The position numbers and the translations under genes are program-made. A stretch of 64,000 nucleotides of DNA from Melitaea cinxia (Eukaryota; Arthropoda; Insecta; Lepidoptera; Nymphalidae), in assembly GCF_905220565.1 (NCBI RefSeq), contig NC_059408.1, positions 14,136,508 to 14,200,507 of the forward strand, in the 5' to 3' direction. Of this stretch, positions 48,309 through 59,204 are shown piece after piece. The notes beneath the pieces were generated by a model. It searched no databases. It was not told the origin of the DNA and saw nothing but the letters and a program-made list of their open reading frames with translations. Numbering within the stretch: position 1 is the stretch's first letter; each line of letters starts with the position of its first letter.

Positions 48309-48814
48309 AGGATTACGTAACAAGTATCGTTGCGTAACCTAACACGTGTCCATAATATTACTTAAACGTTTACGTCTAGACGATGATAACGGAAACTCGT
48401 AGCGTTTTTATGGCGTTTTAGACGTGTTTGAATTGTTACACCAATGTTTACTTTTTGTAAGTTGTCGACCAAGTAGGTATCGTAATTGTAGGTTTTATGG
48501 TAATTTTTTAAAGGATTAAATGAACTGTGATCGTTCGGGAATCGATTTTGAATAGTTTTTCGTTTTAGGGATTTATTTGAGCGTTTACGTTCATTGCGGT
48601 TATGTGCAACTACAGAGATATCTAACAGGAAATACATTACAAGTTTTGTTTACTCGTGTGTACTACTGTGTGTTACTATATGTTAAAATTAAATGCTCAT
48701 TTTGTCTTTTCTAACTTAAGAAGGATATATATAATAATTTTATTGGATAAATTACGTAAATATATTTTTGAAAATAATTTGAATAAAAGTTAAATAGATA
48801 ATTATTACGATGAA
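48309..48814. other. AT-rich non-coding stretch
   Basis: A 91-codon minus-strand frame at 48362-48637 resembles no family. Nothing else seen. Confidence 0.35.
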
Positions 48815-48950
48815 TATAGCAGTTAGATGGGTGTCTTGTGACTCTTTCACGCTAAAACTACTAAACTTACCACAATGTATCTTGGTATATAGGCAGCTGG
48901 AGATCGGGGAGATTCATGTAGGTTACTTTTTATTATGACTATCTGACAAT
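48815..48950 (+). repeat. Dispersed repeat family C-related fragment
   Basis: TTGTGACTCTTTCACGCTAA and AATGTATCTTGGTATATAGG are the inverse of blocks in the 6165 and 8664 copies. Confidence 0.6.
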
Positions 48951-50324
48951 TCACTATTTATAAACGATGATATATATTATGATATTAAATTATTCTGAAG
49001 CCTGCCTAAATAAAGTCATTTTTTATTTTGAGTATATAGAACACATACGTAAAATTATATAGATTCTTACATAGATATTAGATTATTAAATTATTTTCTC
49101 ATATGATTTTTCACACGACGAACTTATCCGCTGTCGTCCCGCTTTCAATCTGTGTGCTCCTTATAAGTATCCAGACGGCGCCAGTCTTATGAATGAATAT
49201 AACATATCATATAAAGCTATCGCTTATCAGGATCTGCGATCAAGGATTTGACTGAGGTAGCTGAACTGAGAGCTGTATGTACATGATGAATTTTTCATGA
49301 TTGCGTTACCCTTTTTTACGTATGTAAATGTGTCACGCGGTTTCGGCTGTGATGTATTTCTTTATATGTCAGGTTAATATTTTTTTTGTTGCTTTTGATA
49401 TTTATTTGTTATTGCGAGGTGTAAGTTTGTTCCGTAGTGTAAATGTTCCCTAGTAAAAATGTAATATAGAAAATATTAAAAAGTTTGTCTTGTGGGTAAT
49501 GTTTTTCTTCACTTCCAGAGATTCATATGATCCTGAGATAAGTTCTTACAAAGAAAAACGTAACTTCTTTTGATATAATAACAACAAGAGTTTTTACAAC
49601 ACACCACTAACAAAATAACAAACAAAGAAAGACGTACAAAGGCAGTGTTGTTGCTAGAAGAGCGACCTCTTTCAGATAACCTTTGGATATAGGACACGTA
49701 TGTTAATACCATCAGTCTATACTAGATGCGCTTTTTTATCAATAGATCTAATTGTCCGTTAGGAAGACATTTACGAAAAATCTGTTCAGGAATAATTTGT
49801 ATGGTCCCAAAGTGTCTTTTTGCATGTAGGTACGTAGGTAGGTATATATCAAATTTGTTTACTTAAGTCCACTTTGAAGAATTCACTGCTTGTTTTAGGT
49901 ATGTCACGGTAACCGGACACGCTCAGTAAGGAGATATCCTCTATAAAGTTAATATGTTTGACGATAAAGATATGGATAAGCGCAGTTGCCTCGGCGCAAT
50001 AAAGTGAGTGGCAGTGACTGGCCGTTTAAAGCCTAGTTCCTATATAAAAAAAACAATCTGTTTTCTGCATCGTTGGTTTTCGAAATTGAACAGCTCGTGA
50101 GCAAAACGAATGGTCTATTGATTATAGGAACCAGACATAAATCTGCAAAGACAACAAAAATAAAATGCTTAACTTAATAAATACTCTCCTCACACTCAAC
50201 AATCCACAATATCAAACATTTCGGGTTCGCAATTGAACGATTCGTGAGATAACCGAGTCGTTTTACAATGAAGGAACGGTTTACATCGTATACTTAAATA
50301 ATCGCCTTAAACTGTCCCCAGTAG
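48951..50324. other. Non-coding stretch
   Basis: No gene recognised. Moderately complex patches at about 49110-49300 and 49890-50040 have no family assignment. Confidence 0.4.
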
Positions 50325-50465
50325 AATGAATCTGAGTCTGGGATCCCACGCAATACAAACACAACGTCCCAGACCACGAATAACATCTGTGTTATATGAA
50401 GAGCAATTCGTCATGAACAGGGGTTTAACCCATGATCAGCGCAACAATCCATATGATACATAGGA
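50325..50465 (-). repeat. tRNA-derived SINE, diverged copy
   Basis: GTCCCAGACCACGAATAACA, CATCTGTGTTATATGAA and GTCATGAACAGGGGTTTAAC parallel the 10140-10289 SINE; the B box is partly decayed. Confidence 0.6.
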
Positions 50466-50627
50466 TTTTTGGTCCGGAAAAAAGCACGGTTTATATAGGA
50501 TAGTATAGATATCGACACGAATATTAAGCTCTAGGCGTCAAAGTGAGAATCGCTTTGCGCTTTAGGAAAATAAATTAAAATAAATAAATACAAAAGTATT
50601 TAGTACTCATTGAATATATATGTTCCG

Positions 50628-50757
50628 CTGGACCGATGATCTACGTAAGACCGCTGGCGGTGACTGGATGTGGTAGGCGCGAACTTGGCCTACTTCTAAT
50701 GTCTAGTCTAGGCCTACGTCCAACACTGGACTACGACAGGCTGAAGCGAGCGAAGCT
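50628..50757 (+). pseudogene. RTE-like ORF C-terminal fragment
   Basis: CTGGACCGATGATCTACGTA onward reads WTDDLRKTAGGDWMW, then after a stop and a frameshift AYVQHWTTTG followed by a stop. These are the last residues of RTE-type endonuclease-RT proteins. It explains the origin of the short GGCCTA-GTCCA repeat ends seen all over the window. Confidence 0.65.
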
Positions 50758-50852
50758 ATATCTTTAAAATTTTTAATAAAGTGAAAGTTCAGCTCTCAAT
50801 ACCATGCCGATATTGTACAACAAACAACACAATGGGAAAAAGCTAGTCTTAC

Positions 50853-51072
50853 TGTGATTTAATAGACAATAAATTGTATTATTTTTTTTTTATTTTATGG
50901 CAACTACAGGAAAGTGCCAGAGTCAAAATGTCTTTACTCTATGAATCAGACTTAATAAAGTTATCGAAGAAGTATGTGCGTTTCTTTTTTGGCTGCGACT
51001 GAAATAAATTCAATTTTGCTTAAATTGATTGAAATACAGCGGCGATCGTATTCTAACCATCGCGCAACCACA
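50853..51072 (+). repeat. 5' LTR of the BEL/Pao element
   Basis: 220 bp, TGTGATTTAATAG to CGCAACCACA, identical by eye to 57182-57401. It contains a ten-T tract and an AATAAA at about 51002 that may serve as polyadenylation signal. R and U5 boundaries cannot be set from sequence. Confidence 0.95.
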
Positions 51073-51074
51073 TT

Positions 51075-51088
51075 TGGCGACCGTGACA
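51075..51088 (+). promoter_or_regulatory. tRNA primer-binding site
   Basis: TGGCGACCGTGACA is complementary to the 3' end (with CCA) of an insect arginine tRNA as I remember it. It starts 2 bases after the 5' LTR, the expected place for minus-strand priming. Confidence 0.8.
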
Positions 51089-51121
51089 AAAGAAAAAGGT
51101 GAGCGATTGGAGTTATTAATT

Positions 51122-54100
51122 ATGGATACAAAATCGAAAGAGCGCACGGCCATGAGGCGACAATTCACGCGCACGGCCAACAATTTCGAAAGTCTCACAA
51201 CAAACAAAAATATAAATAAGAACGATATTATAGCATCTTTTAAGCTACTAAAGTCATATTATGAAATGTTAAAAGTACTTGACAATGAGGTTAGAACATT
51301 TTTATTTCAAGAACCCGAAAGGGAAGATAGCCAAAATTTAATTGATAGAGAGTATGAGGAGGCCGGAAAATATGAGGCGAAGTGGGCCTTATGCCAAACG
51401 ATTTTCGAAAACATTATTAAAAACAATGGCAGTGAGGTAGTTGAAAATAAGAAAAGCCACAAACTCCCAACGTTGGAGTTAACAAAATTTGACGGCAATA
51501 TAAAACATTGGCTAGCTTTTTGGGGTTCATTTAAGAAAATACATGAAAACGTAGATATCGATAATGTCGATAAGTTACAATATTTAACTCAAGCAATGCA
51601 AGCGGGAAGTGATGTAAAATCCTTTGTTAATAGTTTCCCGTTGACTTCTTCAAGTTATGATTTATGCATTACAGACCTCAAATCGAGGTATGCTAAAGAG
51701 GATTTACTTATACAAGTATATGTAAGAGAGCTCTTGTCACTCATTTTAAACAAAAAAGAATTTAACCAATTGTCGGATTTAGTTGATCAATTGAATGGTC
51801 AGTTGAGAGCACTTGAAGTCCTAGGAGTAACTAAAGATAAATATGCAGCATTTCTATTACCAATGGTGGAGTCGGCACTTCCAAGTGACACATTAATTAT
51901 ATGGGAAAGAACAAGAACTGAAAACGCTTCGGAAGATCCGTTGAACTCATTGCTACTCTTCTTAAAAAGAGAAATTGAAAGTGAACAAAGAATATCAATG
52001 GCTAAAAAGACATTTAATAATCAACACGAAGCTATTAAAACAGCTGGACCTACTGCAACCTGCCTTATGATTAATGAAAAACAAAAACAAAAAGAAAAGA
52101 TACGTAGCTGCATATGGTGTGGAAAAAATCATACAAGCTTGGAGTGTTTCAAGTTGTCAAGTATTACAATTACAGATAGAAGGGAAATTTTAAAGAAGAA
52201 GAAAGCTTGTGTATTATGCTTAAAACCTGGCCATCATGCAAAAGTATGCCGATTTTATATTAAGTGTTATGTATGTGGACAAAAGCATTCACCAGTATTG
52301 TGCACAGCTGCAGCGGAACCTAAATCTGTAAAAGAAACTACACTTCAGAACCTGTCACAAGATATGAAGACTGTTCAGCAGACCTTATTACAAACTGTCG
52401 CAGTGAAGATCTACAACGGGAACCGGAGCACCATAGTGAGAGCCCTCTTTGACAGCGGATCACAGCGGTCATACATCAAGAGTGAAGTCGCTGAACAATT
52501 GGGATTAACTGCAGTAAGAACTGAAGAAATTAGCCACTCACTATTTGGAGGTTTATCCGTATCTTTTAAAAAATATAATGTTTATGATTTTGAAATAGAG
52601 AGCTTAGACTCTGAGGTAAAATTAAAAATGTCTGCACTAGAGCAGTCTGTAATTTGTAAAAATGTACCTAAAGTCAATGAGTCCCATGACTTTGTTAAAA
52701 AATTATTAGATAAACATGGGATACATTTAACAGACAGAGATTGTATTAGCAAAGATATAGAGCTCTTAATTGGAGCTGATTTCTCGGGGCTGTTAATAAC
52801 TGAATCATTTGTTCAGCTCGAAAATGGGCTAACAGCAATAAAAACAAAGTTAGGCTGGACGTTACAAGGGAAAACATGCTTAGTAGGTAGTAACATTGTA
52901 ACGTCTCTATTTTGTTTACAAAATATTAAAGATTTTTGGGATCTAGAGGTATTAGGCATTAATGACCCTACACAGGTGCAGTCTAAACAGCAGAAAGAAG
53001 AGGAGGTGATGACAAGTTTCGAAGAAAACATACAAGTGAACACCGAAGGACGATATGAAGTCCATCTGCCATGGAAGACGGGTCATGAGGATATCCAGAG
53101 CAACGAGCAACTCGCCATTCGCCGCCTAGAATCTATCACAAAGAAACTAACAGCATCTGGTAAGTTTGATGATTATAATAATGTCTTAGGTGAATGGGAG
53201 CGTTCGGGTATCATCGAGGAAGTACCTGTTGAAGAAAAGAATAAAGAAGGGGTTCACTACCTACCTCATAGAGCTGTGATGAAGGAGTCGAGTCTCACCA
53301 CGAAGCTGAGACCTGTATATGACGCATCTGCAAAGGATCCGAATGGTATGTCATTGAATTCATGTCTAAATAAAGGAGTAAATTTCCTAGATAAGATTCC
53401 CAATCTATTAACTGGATTTCGTAAGGGTTACATTGGTATCACTGCTGACATTGCCAAGGCATTTCTGCAGATATCAGTGACACCACAAGATCGCGATTAC
53501 CTGAGGTTTGTTTGGTGGAAAGATAATACATGTGAGGAGATTAAGGTGTATAGACACTGTAGAGTAGTTTTCGGGTTGACAGCTAGTCCATTTTTACTGT
53601 CAGCAACCATATCACATCACCTTAATCAAGTCACAGAACAAAAAGACACCGCAGATATCTTAGCTAGATCATTTTATGTAGACAATTTAGTAACTAGCTT
53701 AGATTCAATTGAACAAACACAGAAATTTATTCAAGATGCTAAGAGGGTCATGAATAAAGGTAGATTCGATCTAAGACAGTGGGTCACATCACCTTTAGAA
53801 ATAAATGAGACTCAAAACACAGTGATCTCGATATTAGGTCTTCAATGGGACACTGATACAGATGAGCTCTATTGTAACATAAGTAATTTACTACCGTTTC
53901 TCGATATAAGCAAAGTATCAAAAAGAAACTTGTTATCCTTAACACAGAAGATATTTGATCCAATCGGATTCACATGCCCAGTGACACTGGTTCCTAGGCT
54001 AATCCTTCAAAAGACCTGGAACATGAAAATGACCTGGGATGAACAGCTACCTGAAGATATACTATCACAATTTAAAGACTGGTATGATAATGTGACTTAT

Positions 54101-56317
54101 CTTAATAATTGCAGATTACCTCGAAGACTGTCTGTTGATTTGCTTCCTGAGTGCAGTGCGAGTCTACACATGTTTTGCGATGCGAGTAAGGATGGCTATG
54201 CAGCATGCGTCTTCTTAAGAACTGAAAAAGGAGGTAATGTGTCCGTTCGTTTAATATCTGCCAGATCAAGGATATGCCCTCCAGAAAAGATAACAATTCC
54301 CCGACTGGAACTGCTATCAGCCTTAATTGGTTCAAGACTATTGAAAGAGGCCAGAGGAAATTTGAATTTAAATTGTGATGAATTCTGTTGGAGTGACTCA
54401 GGAGTAGCACTGTGTTGGATCAAGAGAGAATTACCATGGAATACTTTCGTAGGGAACCGTGTAAAAGAAATAAGACAAAATTCTAATGCAAACAATTGGC
54501 ACCACATTCCAGGAACTGAGAACTGGGCAGATTTGGCGTCCAGAGGCTGTAACGCACGCCACCTGCTTGAAGTCCGTTGGTGGGAAGGTCCGAGCTGGCT
54601 GCTTCAGCAACCCGACATGTGGCCACGATCTGCACTGGTAGTTGATGAAAAAACTGTCAACAAAGAGCTGAAAAAGTCTGTGTGCCAGGTTAATGTTTGC
54701 TCTGATGTTAGTATAATAGACCAGCTGTCTAATTATTTTTCAAAATACACAAAAATTGTACGAATGACAGCATGGATTTTCAGATTTTCTCACAATACAC
54801 GTCATAAGAATAAAAGAAATGGAGAACTTACCTTTGAAGAATGTGATGAAGCTGAAAAGAAATTAATAAGAATTATTCAACAAGAAAATAAAGAACAGAT
54901 TGAGAAACAATCTGGAAAATCAAGGCAGATATATTCTGATACAGATATGATAATGAGAGTTAAAACAAAGCTTTTACTCACCGATTTCCCAGAATGCACA
55001 AAGTCACCGATGATTGTTCCTGCAAAGAATGTTATTATCCGCAGAATGGTTGAACAGCGTCATCTGCAACTATTGCATACTGGGGCAAACACGATGATAA
55101 CTGATCTACGGAAACGATTCTGGATTCTTGGTATCAGATTATTAGTGAAATCGGTAATAGATAAATGTATTGTGTGCAGAAGACACAGATCACAGCCGAC
55201 ACCAGCACCAGCAGCTCCGCTACCACTCGATCGAGTTCAACTTACTGCTCCTTTCCAGGTGACAGGTGTTGATTTAGCGGGACCTCTCTACTTACAGGAT
55301 GGTGAGAAATGCTGGATCGTGCTGTATACATGCGCAGTATATCGCGCAGTTCACCTTGAACTAACAAAATCTTTATCCACAGAGGCCTTTCTACGGACGT
55401 TTCGCCGATTTATCGCACGCCGCGGACGTTCGAGCATAATGATATCAGATAATGGTACTAATTTCACAGGCACTAGGAATCTTTTACGTGACATCGATTG
55501 GGACGAGGTACAACGCCAATCGACAATTCAACGCATCAAATGGAAGTTAAACGTTCCCACAGCTGCATGGTGGGGCGGTTTCTTCGAACGCCTAATTAAG
55601 GTAATGAAAGATTTATTACGAAGAGTGCTAGGCACGTCATCAGTCTCATATGATGAAATGCAGACTCTGTTATGTGACTGCGAAGCCGTCATCAATGACC
55701 GGCCGCTCACATATGTAGAAGACGACAAGGCAAATGCTTTAGAGCCCCTGAGGCCCTCTTGTTTTCTACAAACACTACCTCAAACAGATGTGACTGATCT
55801 GGACCAGATAGATAGTAAGAATCTTAACAAAAGATTAAGATATTTGCAGAAGCTGAGATCAGACTTTCGTCAACGATTCAAGAATGAGTATTTAACAACA
55901 CTGGTACAAAGAGGTAAAGATAAAAATAGTACTCTAAAGGTTGGTGATATAGTCCTAATAGAGACAGAAGATAAGAGAATAAAATGGCCATTAGGACTTG
56001 TTGTAGAAATTATTACAGGTAACGATGGTGTTAATAGAACTGCCAAGGTAAGAACATCAGCTGGTTTAAAAACCCGCCCATTCCAACGTTTGTATAGATT
56101 GGAGATTTCCTCTTCAGAGGTGGAGGGTGACGAAAGCAACTATGAGAACAAAATCGGTAAGAGATATCGCATAGTTATTAATCCTAGCAGTACATCAAGT
56201 ACCATGTCCGGAGCAGAAGTTCAGCAACCTGCATGTAAGAAAGAAACGACAGACAAGATTTCACGTTCAGGTAGAATTATTAAAATGCCAAGTAAATATA
56301 ATATTTACAAAAAGTAA
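51122..56317 (+). CDS. BEL/Pao Gag-Pol polyprotein
   Basis: The 1,731-residue frame starts at the first ATG after the primer site (MDTKSKERT). An in-frame upstream TTG lies inside the LTR and is unlikely to be used. By residue: about 118-275 Gag region of DUF1759 type (LELTKFDGNIKHW); 330-394 three zinc knuckles (CIWCGKNHTSLEC, CVLCLKPGHHAKVC, CYVCGQKHSPVLC); 444-447 aspartic protease DSGS; 773-855 reverse transcriptase with ITADIAKAF (catalytic Asp 776), FGLTASPF and YVDN at 852-855; about 930-970 Pao-type connection (LLSLTQKIFDPIGF); RNase H with Asp1020 (FCDAS), Glu1063, Asp1092 (WSDS) and Asp1137; integrase with HH-CC zinc site (1314-1352) and DDE at Asp1384, Asp1443 (SDNGTNF), Glu1489; about 1560-1660 DUF5641-like tail. 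It acts in Gag particles and the nucleus to reverse-transcribe and integrate the element. The odd point is YVDN where YVDD is usual for RT. Confidence 0.95.
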   Translation: MDTKSKERTAMRRQFTRTANNFESLTTNKNINKNDIIASFKLLKSYYEMLKVLDNEVRTFLFQEPEREDSQNLIDREYEEAGKYEAKWALCQTIFENIIKNNGSEVVENKKSHKLPTLELTKFDGNIKHWLAFWGSFKKIHENVDIDNVDKLQYLTQAMQAGSDVKSFVNSFPLTSSSYDLCITDLKSRYAKEDLLIQVYVRELLSLILNKKEFNQLSDLVDQLNGQLRALEVLGVTKDKYAAFLLPMVESALPSDTLIIWERTRTENASEDPLNSLLLFLKREIESEQRISMAKKTFNNQHEAIKTAGPTATCLMINEKQKQKEKIRSCIWCGKNHTSLECFKLSSITITDRREILKKKKACVLCLKPGHHAKVCRFYIKCYVCGQKHSPVLCTAAAEPKSVKETTLQNLSQDMKTVQQTLLQTVAVKIYNGNRSTIVRALFDSGSQRSYIKSEVAEQLGLTAVRTEEISHSLFGGLSVSFKKYNVYDFEIESLDSEVKLKMSALEQSVICKNVPKVNESHDFVKKLLDKHGIHLTDRDCISKDIELLIGADFSGLLITESFVQLENGLTAIKTKLGWTLQGKTCLVGSNIVTSLFCLQNIKDFWDLEVLGINDPTQVQSKQQKEEEVMTSFEENIQVNTEGRYEVHLPWKTGHEDIQSNEQLAIRRLESITKKLTASGKFDDYNNVLGEWERSGIIEEVPVEEKNKEGVHYLPHRAVMKESSLTTKLRPVYDASAKDPNGMSLNSCLNKGVNFLDKIPNLLTGFRKGYIGITADIAKAFLQISVTPQDRDYLRFVWWKDNTCEEIKVYRHCRVVFGLTASPFLLSATISHHLNQVTEQKDTADILARSFYVDNLVTSLDSIEQTQKFIQDAKRVMNKGRFDLRQWVTSPLEINETQNTVISILGLQWDTDTDELYCNISNLLPFLDISKVSKRNLLSLTQKIFDPIGFTCPVTLVPRLILQKTWNMKMTWDEQLPEDILSQFKDWYDNVTYLNNCRLPRRLSVDLLPECSASLHMFCDASKDGYAACVFLRTEKGGNVSVRLISARSRICPPEKITIPRLELLSALIGSRLLKEARGNLNLNCDEFCWSDSGVALCWIKRELPWNTFVGNRVKEIRQNSNANNWHHIPGTENWADLASRGCNARHLLEVRWWEGPSWLLQQPDMWPRSALVVDEKTVNKELKKSVCQVNVCSDVSIIDQLSNYFSKYTKIVRMTAWIFRFSHNTRHKNKRNGELTFEECDEAEKKLIRIIQQENKEQIEKQSGKSRQIYSDTDMIMRVKTKLLLTDFPECTKSPMIVPAKNVIIRRMVEQRHLQLLHTGANTMITDLRKRFWILGIRLLVKSVIDKCIVCRRHRSQPTPAPAAPLPLDRVQLTAPFQVTGVDLAGPLYLQDGEKCWIVLYTCAVYRAVHLELTKSLSTEAFLRTFRRFIARRGRSSIMISDNGTNFTGTRNLLRDIDWDEVQRQSTIQRIKWKLNVPTAAWWGGFFERLIKVMKDLLRRVLGTSSVSYDEMQTLLCDCEAVINDRPLTYVEDDKANALEPLRPSCFLQTLPQTDVTDLDQIDSKNLNKRLRYLQKLRSDFRQRFKNEYLTTLVQRGKDKNSTLKVGDIVLIETEDKRIKWPLGLVVEIITGNDGVNRTAKVRTSAGLKTRPFQRLYRLEISSSEVEGDESNYENKIGKRYRIVINPSSTSSTMSGAEVQQPACKKETTDKISRSGRIIKMPSKYNIYKK

Positions 56318-57181
56318 TAATATAATATTTACAGTAAATATCAGTTTTAAATTACTTCTATTTTAGGATATTTTTTTTTTTTCTTTTTGATAAACATAAC
56401 TATTTTCTTTTTTCTACTGCAATCTTTGTCTGTTAATTCAATACCTACCTATGTACACAGTGTTAACTAAATTATCTTAATATATCATGATATGTTATAC
56501 AATAAGTAAAGTGTTACATGTTATCCATTTTTAATGGTATTATTAGTAAATAAAAGATCGTTGTTAATATAGATATAAAAATTAGAGATAAATTTTATTG
56601 TTAATTTTCAAACTGTTATCAATAGAGTACCTAATGTGATTATTCATTATTGTGCTAATGATTAATCTCTAGTGATAATTAACTTTGTATACGATTCTAG
56701 ACAGGATACATTCTAGAATTTGTCTGCCCATATTATTGAATTTATATTGTGGTTGTATTCAGAAACTCTAATTTAAAGATGTAAAGATTTAGTGTTAATG
56801 CTTATAGAATTTAATTACTGATGTAGGTAAATGTGAATGTAACTAAAATTCAAAATGTAAAGCTAATTGATGTTTAAATTTACCTATTTAGTTTAATACA
56901 ATCTTGAAAATTATAGATTGTGATGTAACAACTTATTACAGTTATTCTTGAATATTTTTAGATTAATTTTTTATGCATCTTGCACTTGATATCTGTTTAA
57001 TGTTTGAGTATGTTTCAAGTGCAAGTAACACGAGTAATTTGTTTGTTTTTTTTCTAAGCTACAATACTTCGCAAATTGTATTTTAATTTGTTTCATGATT
57101 CTTTGTTTTATTTGATGTTATTTACATGTCAAGATGTGATTAAAGTTGTTAGATAATCATCCTTTTTTTGGCTGTGGAGGA
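56318..57181 (+). other. 3' untranslated region of the BEL/Pao element
   Basis: 864 bp of AT-rich DNA between the polyprotein stop and the 3' LTR. No envelope-like or other substantial frame. The last bases GTGGAGGA may be the polypurine tract, though it is short. Confidence 0.8.
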
Positions 57182-57401
57182 TGTGATTTAATAGACAATA
57201 AATTGTATTATTTTTTTTTTATTTTATGGCAACTACAGGAAAGTGCCAGAGTCAAAATGTCTTTACTCTATGAATCAGACTTAATAAAGTTATCGAAGAA
57301 GTATGTGCGTTTCTTTTTTGGCTGCGACTGAAATAAATTCAATTTTGCTTAAATTGATTGAAATACAGCGGCGATCGTATTCTAACCATCGCGCAACCAC
57401 A
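57182..57401 (+). repeat. 3' LTR of the BEL/Pao element
   Basis: 220 bp, no difference from the 5' LTR detected on base-by-base reading. Followed directly by CTTAC, the target duplication. Confidence 0.95.
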
Positions 57402-57406
57402 CTTAC

Positions 57407-58659
57407 CATAGTTTTGCGATGTATCATATCTTATACTATACAAGCCAAATAATTGTCAAAATCTTTGCCAAATACCATGAATATTCATGTCATACATTTA
57501 ACTGTTATTGTAATTATGATCAGTCATCTCTTGCGGTTTAATTTATTGGCATTGCTTCTGTTCCGATATTAGGCATAGCAAAATGTTCTATAGCCTATAT
57601 ACGTCTAATGTAACTTTCAAATTGAAAAGTTTTTCAAAACCCGTTTGGTGTTTTCAGATCTTACGAACTAAATTATTCTTTTACAATAATAATGTAAATT
57701 AAGAATAACCGTTGGAGGAAATTTATAGATATAATTATATTATTTTTTTTCCAATAAATAAAAATATATTTTTAGTGATGGGCATTTTTTAAACTATTTT
57801 GTTTAAAAAAAAATAGGATAGTAAAAAAGATATGATAGATTACGCTCTCTTCTTACATATTTTTCTTCTGCAAACTCGTGTGCTTTATAATGATGAATCA
57901 TAATATATGTGTACCTATACATACCACGATGTATACTTTTCCAAATTCCACTGATGTCTGAAAACAACAATAAAATTGTTAAAATTTAAAAACGTCAACA
58001 TGTAATTTCGTTTAAAAAAAAACTGTTGTAATTTTAATTTTTTTTACGAGCGTATTCATTTGAATTCCGGAACGTTGGCAACAGTGCCTTGTCACTTAGG
58101 TAAATTTTATAACGCGTATCGAGAACTCGGCTTATTTATGCTTATAAAAATATTTTTCGGACATCGCACATTTATTACGAAGAATGCCTATTTTTTTTTT
58201 TTATATTTTTGAAGGGACACGTTAAAATTAAATATCACTTAACTGAGCTTAAGAAAAAGAAATATTATAATATGTTCGAATTTTTTTGTATGTTTATAAT
58301 CATTATTACTTAATAATCATTTTCATGGGTAAAACTTAATATACAGAGAGGGTAAATGTTTATTCAGTTAGGAATTCTGCGTGGTTTGTTAATAGAAACA
58401 ATTTTATTATTAAAAATTAATATTAACTATATGTTTAGCTTCTCATGGTAAAAATTAAGTAAGTAGGATACATTGGGAATACTAAAATCTTTATAGATTT
58501 ACTACCGTCAGAAGATTTGGTCGATTTCGACTGAATATTTTATTTAAAAAATACGTTTCTAAAGAATAAATATGAGAATGTCACCGCTCTTAAAATTAAA
58601 GTATTTATTACTTACCATAACTAAATTACTATTTTTATTTTACCATATTTGTTTTTAGT
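57407..58659. other. AT-rich non-coding stretch
   Basis: No gene or repeat boundary recognised. Confidence 0.4.
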
Positions 58660-58890
58660 ATGCTTAGAAAATATGCTATAGATTTTTTTATAAATAATTC
58701 AATATATATAACAGCCTATAACTTTTTATCTCTCCACGAGTTTCCGTTAAGAATTCTTCGTATTCATCGGAATTTCTCCGAATCAAAACAGATCATCATC
58801 AAAGAATGGCTACACAGAATCTGTCCTCGTGATACTAAGCCAAATTCCTGCATACTTCTGTACATTCAGAACTTTGGTAGCAATGACTAA
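58660..58890 (+). pseudogene. Decayed THAP zinc-finger domain fragment
   Basis: The frame contains FLSLHEFPLR then KEWLHRICPRDTKPNSC and a degraded NFGSND end. The pattern of (S/L)HxFP, a mid-domain K-x-W, a basic stretch with P-N-S-C, and C-x-x-HF followed by GSND is that of THAP DNA-binding domains. Here the terminal Cys-x2-His-Phe is broken, and the first zinc Cys pair is absent. THAP domains occur in P-element and Kolobok-type transposases and in host proteins. A transposon relic is likelier given the context. Not expected to be functional. Confidence 0.45.
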
Positions 58891-59204
58891 AAATACAGTG
58901 TATAAAACAATTATAATAAAACATAAATTATACACAAAATAGAAATGAGAAAAGATTCTTTTTCTTTAAATTATACTCAACTTCTATTTACTCTACATTC
59001 TTGTGTAAGTTTATGATCTCAAAACTTTATTGCAAAGTATGCATGGTGTTCGAAGGCCTCATTTTATGTGAATCACTTCCTCCATACCGTTGACATTAAT
59101 ACCAATATTTTAATTTTTTTTCCACTAAAATAGAAAATAGTCGCTAATATTATTTTATACACAATATTTATAATAGCGCGTTCCTCTACAAGTACTTACG
59201 CTTC

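Larger units (their letters stand above)
50853..57401 (+). mobile_element. Complete BEL/Pao LTR retrotransposon
   Basis: The 6,549-bp element is bounded by 220-bp LTRs that I read as identical base for base, and by the 5-bp target duplication CTTAC (50848-50852 and 57402-57406). LTRs start TGTG and end CACA. A tRNA primer-binding site lies 2 bases inside the 5' LTR, a short purine-rich tract (TGGAGGA) sits just before the 3' LTR, and one Gag-Pol frame is uninterrupted. No envelope-like frame is seen between the stop and the 3' LTR. Domain order (Gag, zinc knuckles, protease, RT, RNase H, integrase, DUF5641-like tail) is that of BEL/Pao, not Gypsy or Copia. Identical LTRs imply very recent insertion and probably insertion polymorphism in the population. 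Confidence 0.96.

Noticed and set aside
51029..51121. In-frame upstream extension of the BEL/Pao polyprotein from a TTG
   Set aside because: It begins inside the 5' LTR and crosses the primer-binding site; the ATG at 51122 is the sensible start.
57146..57331. Open frame across the start of the 3' LTR
   Set aside because: It is mostly LTR sequence with no domain; the same text in the 5' LTR shows it is not a separate gene.
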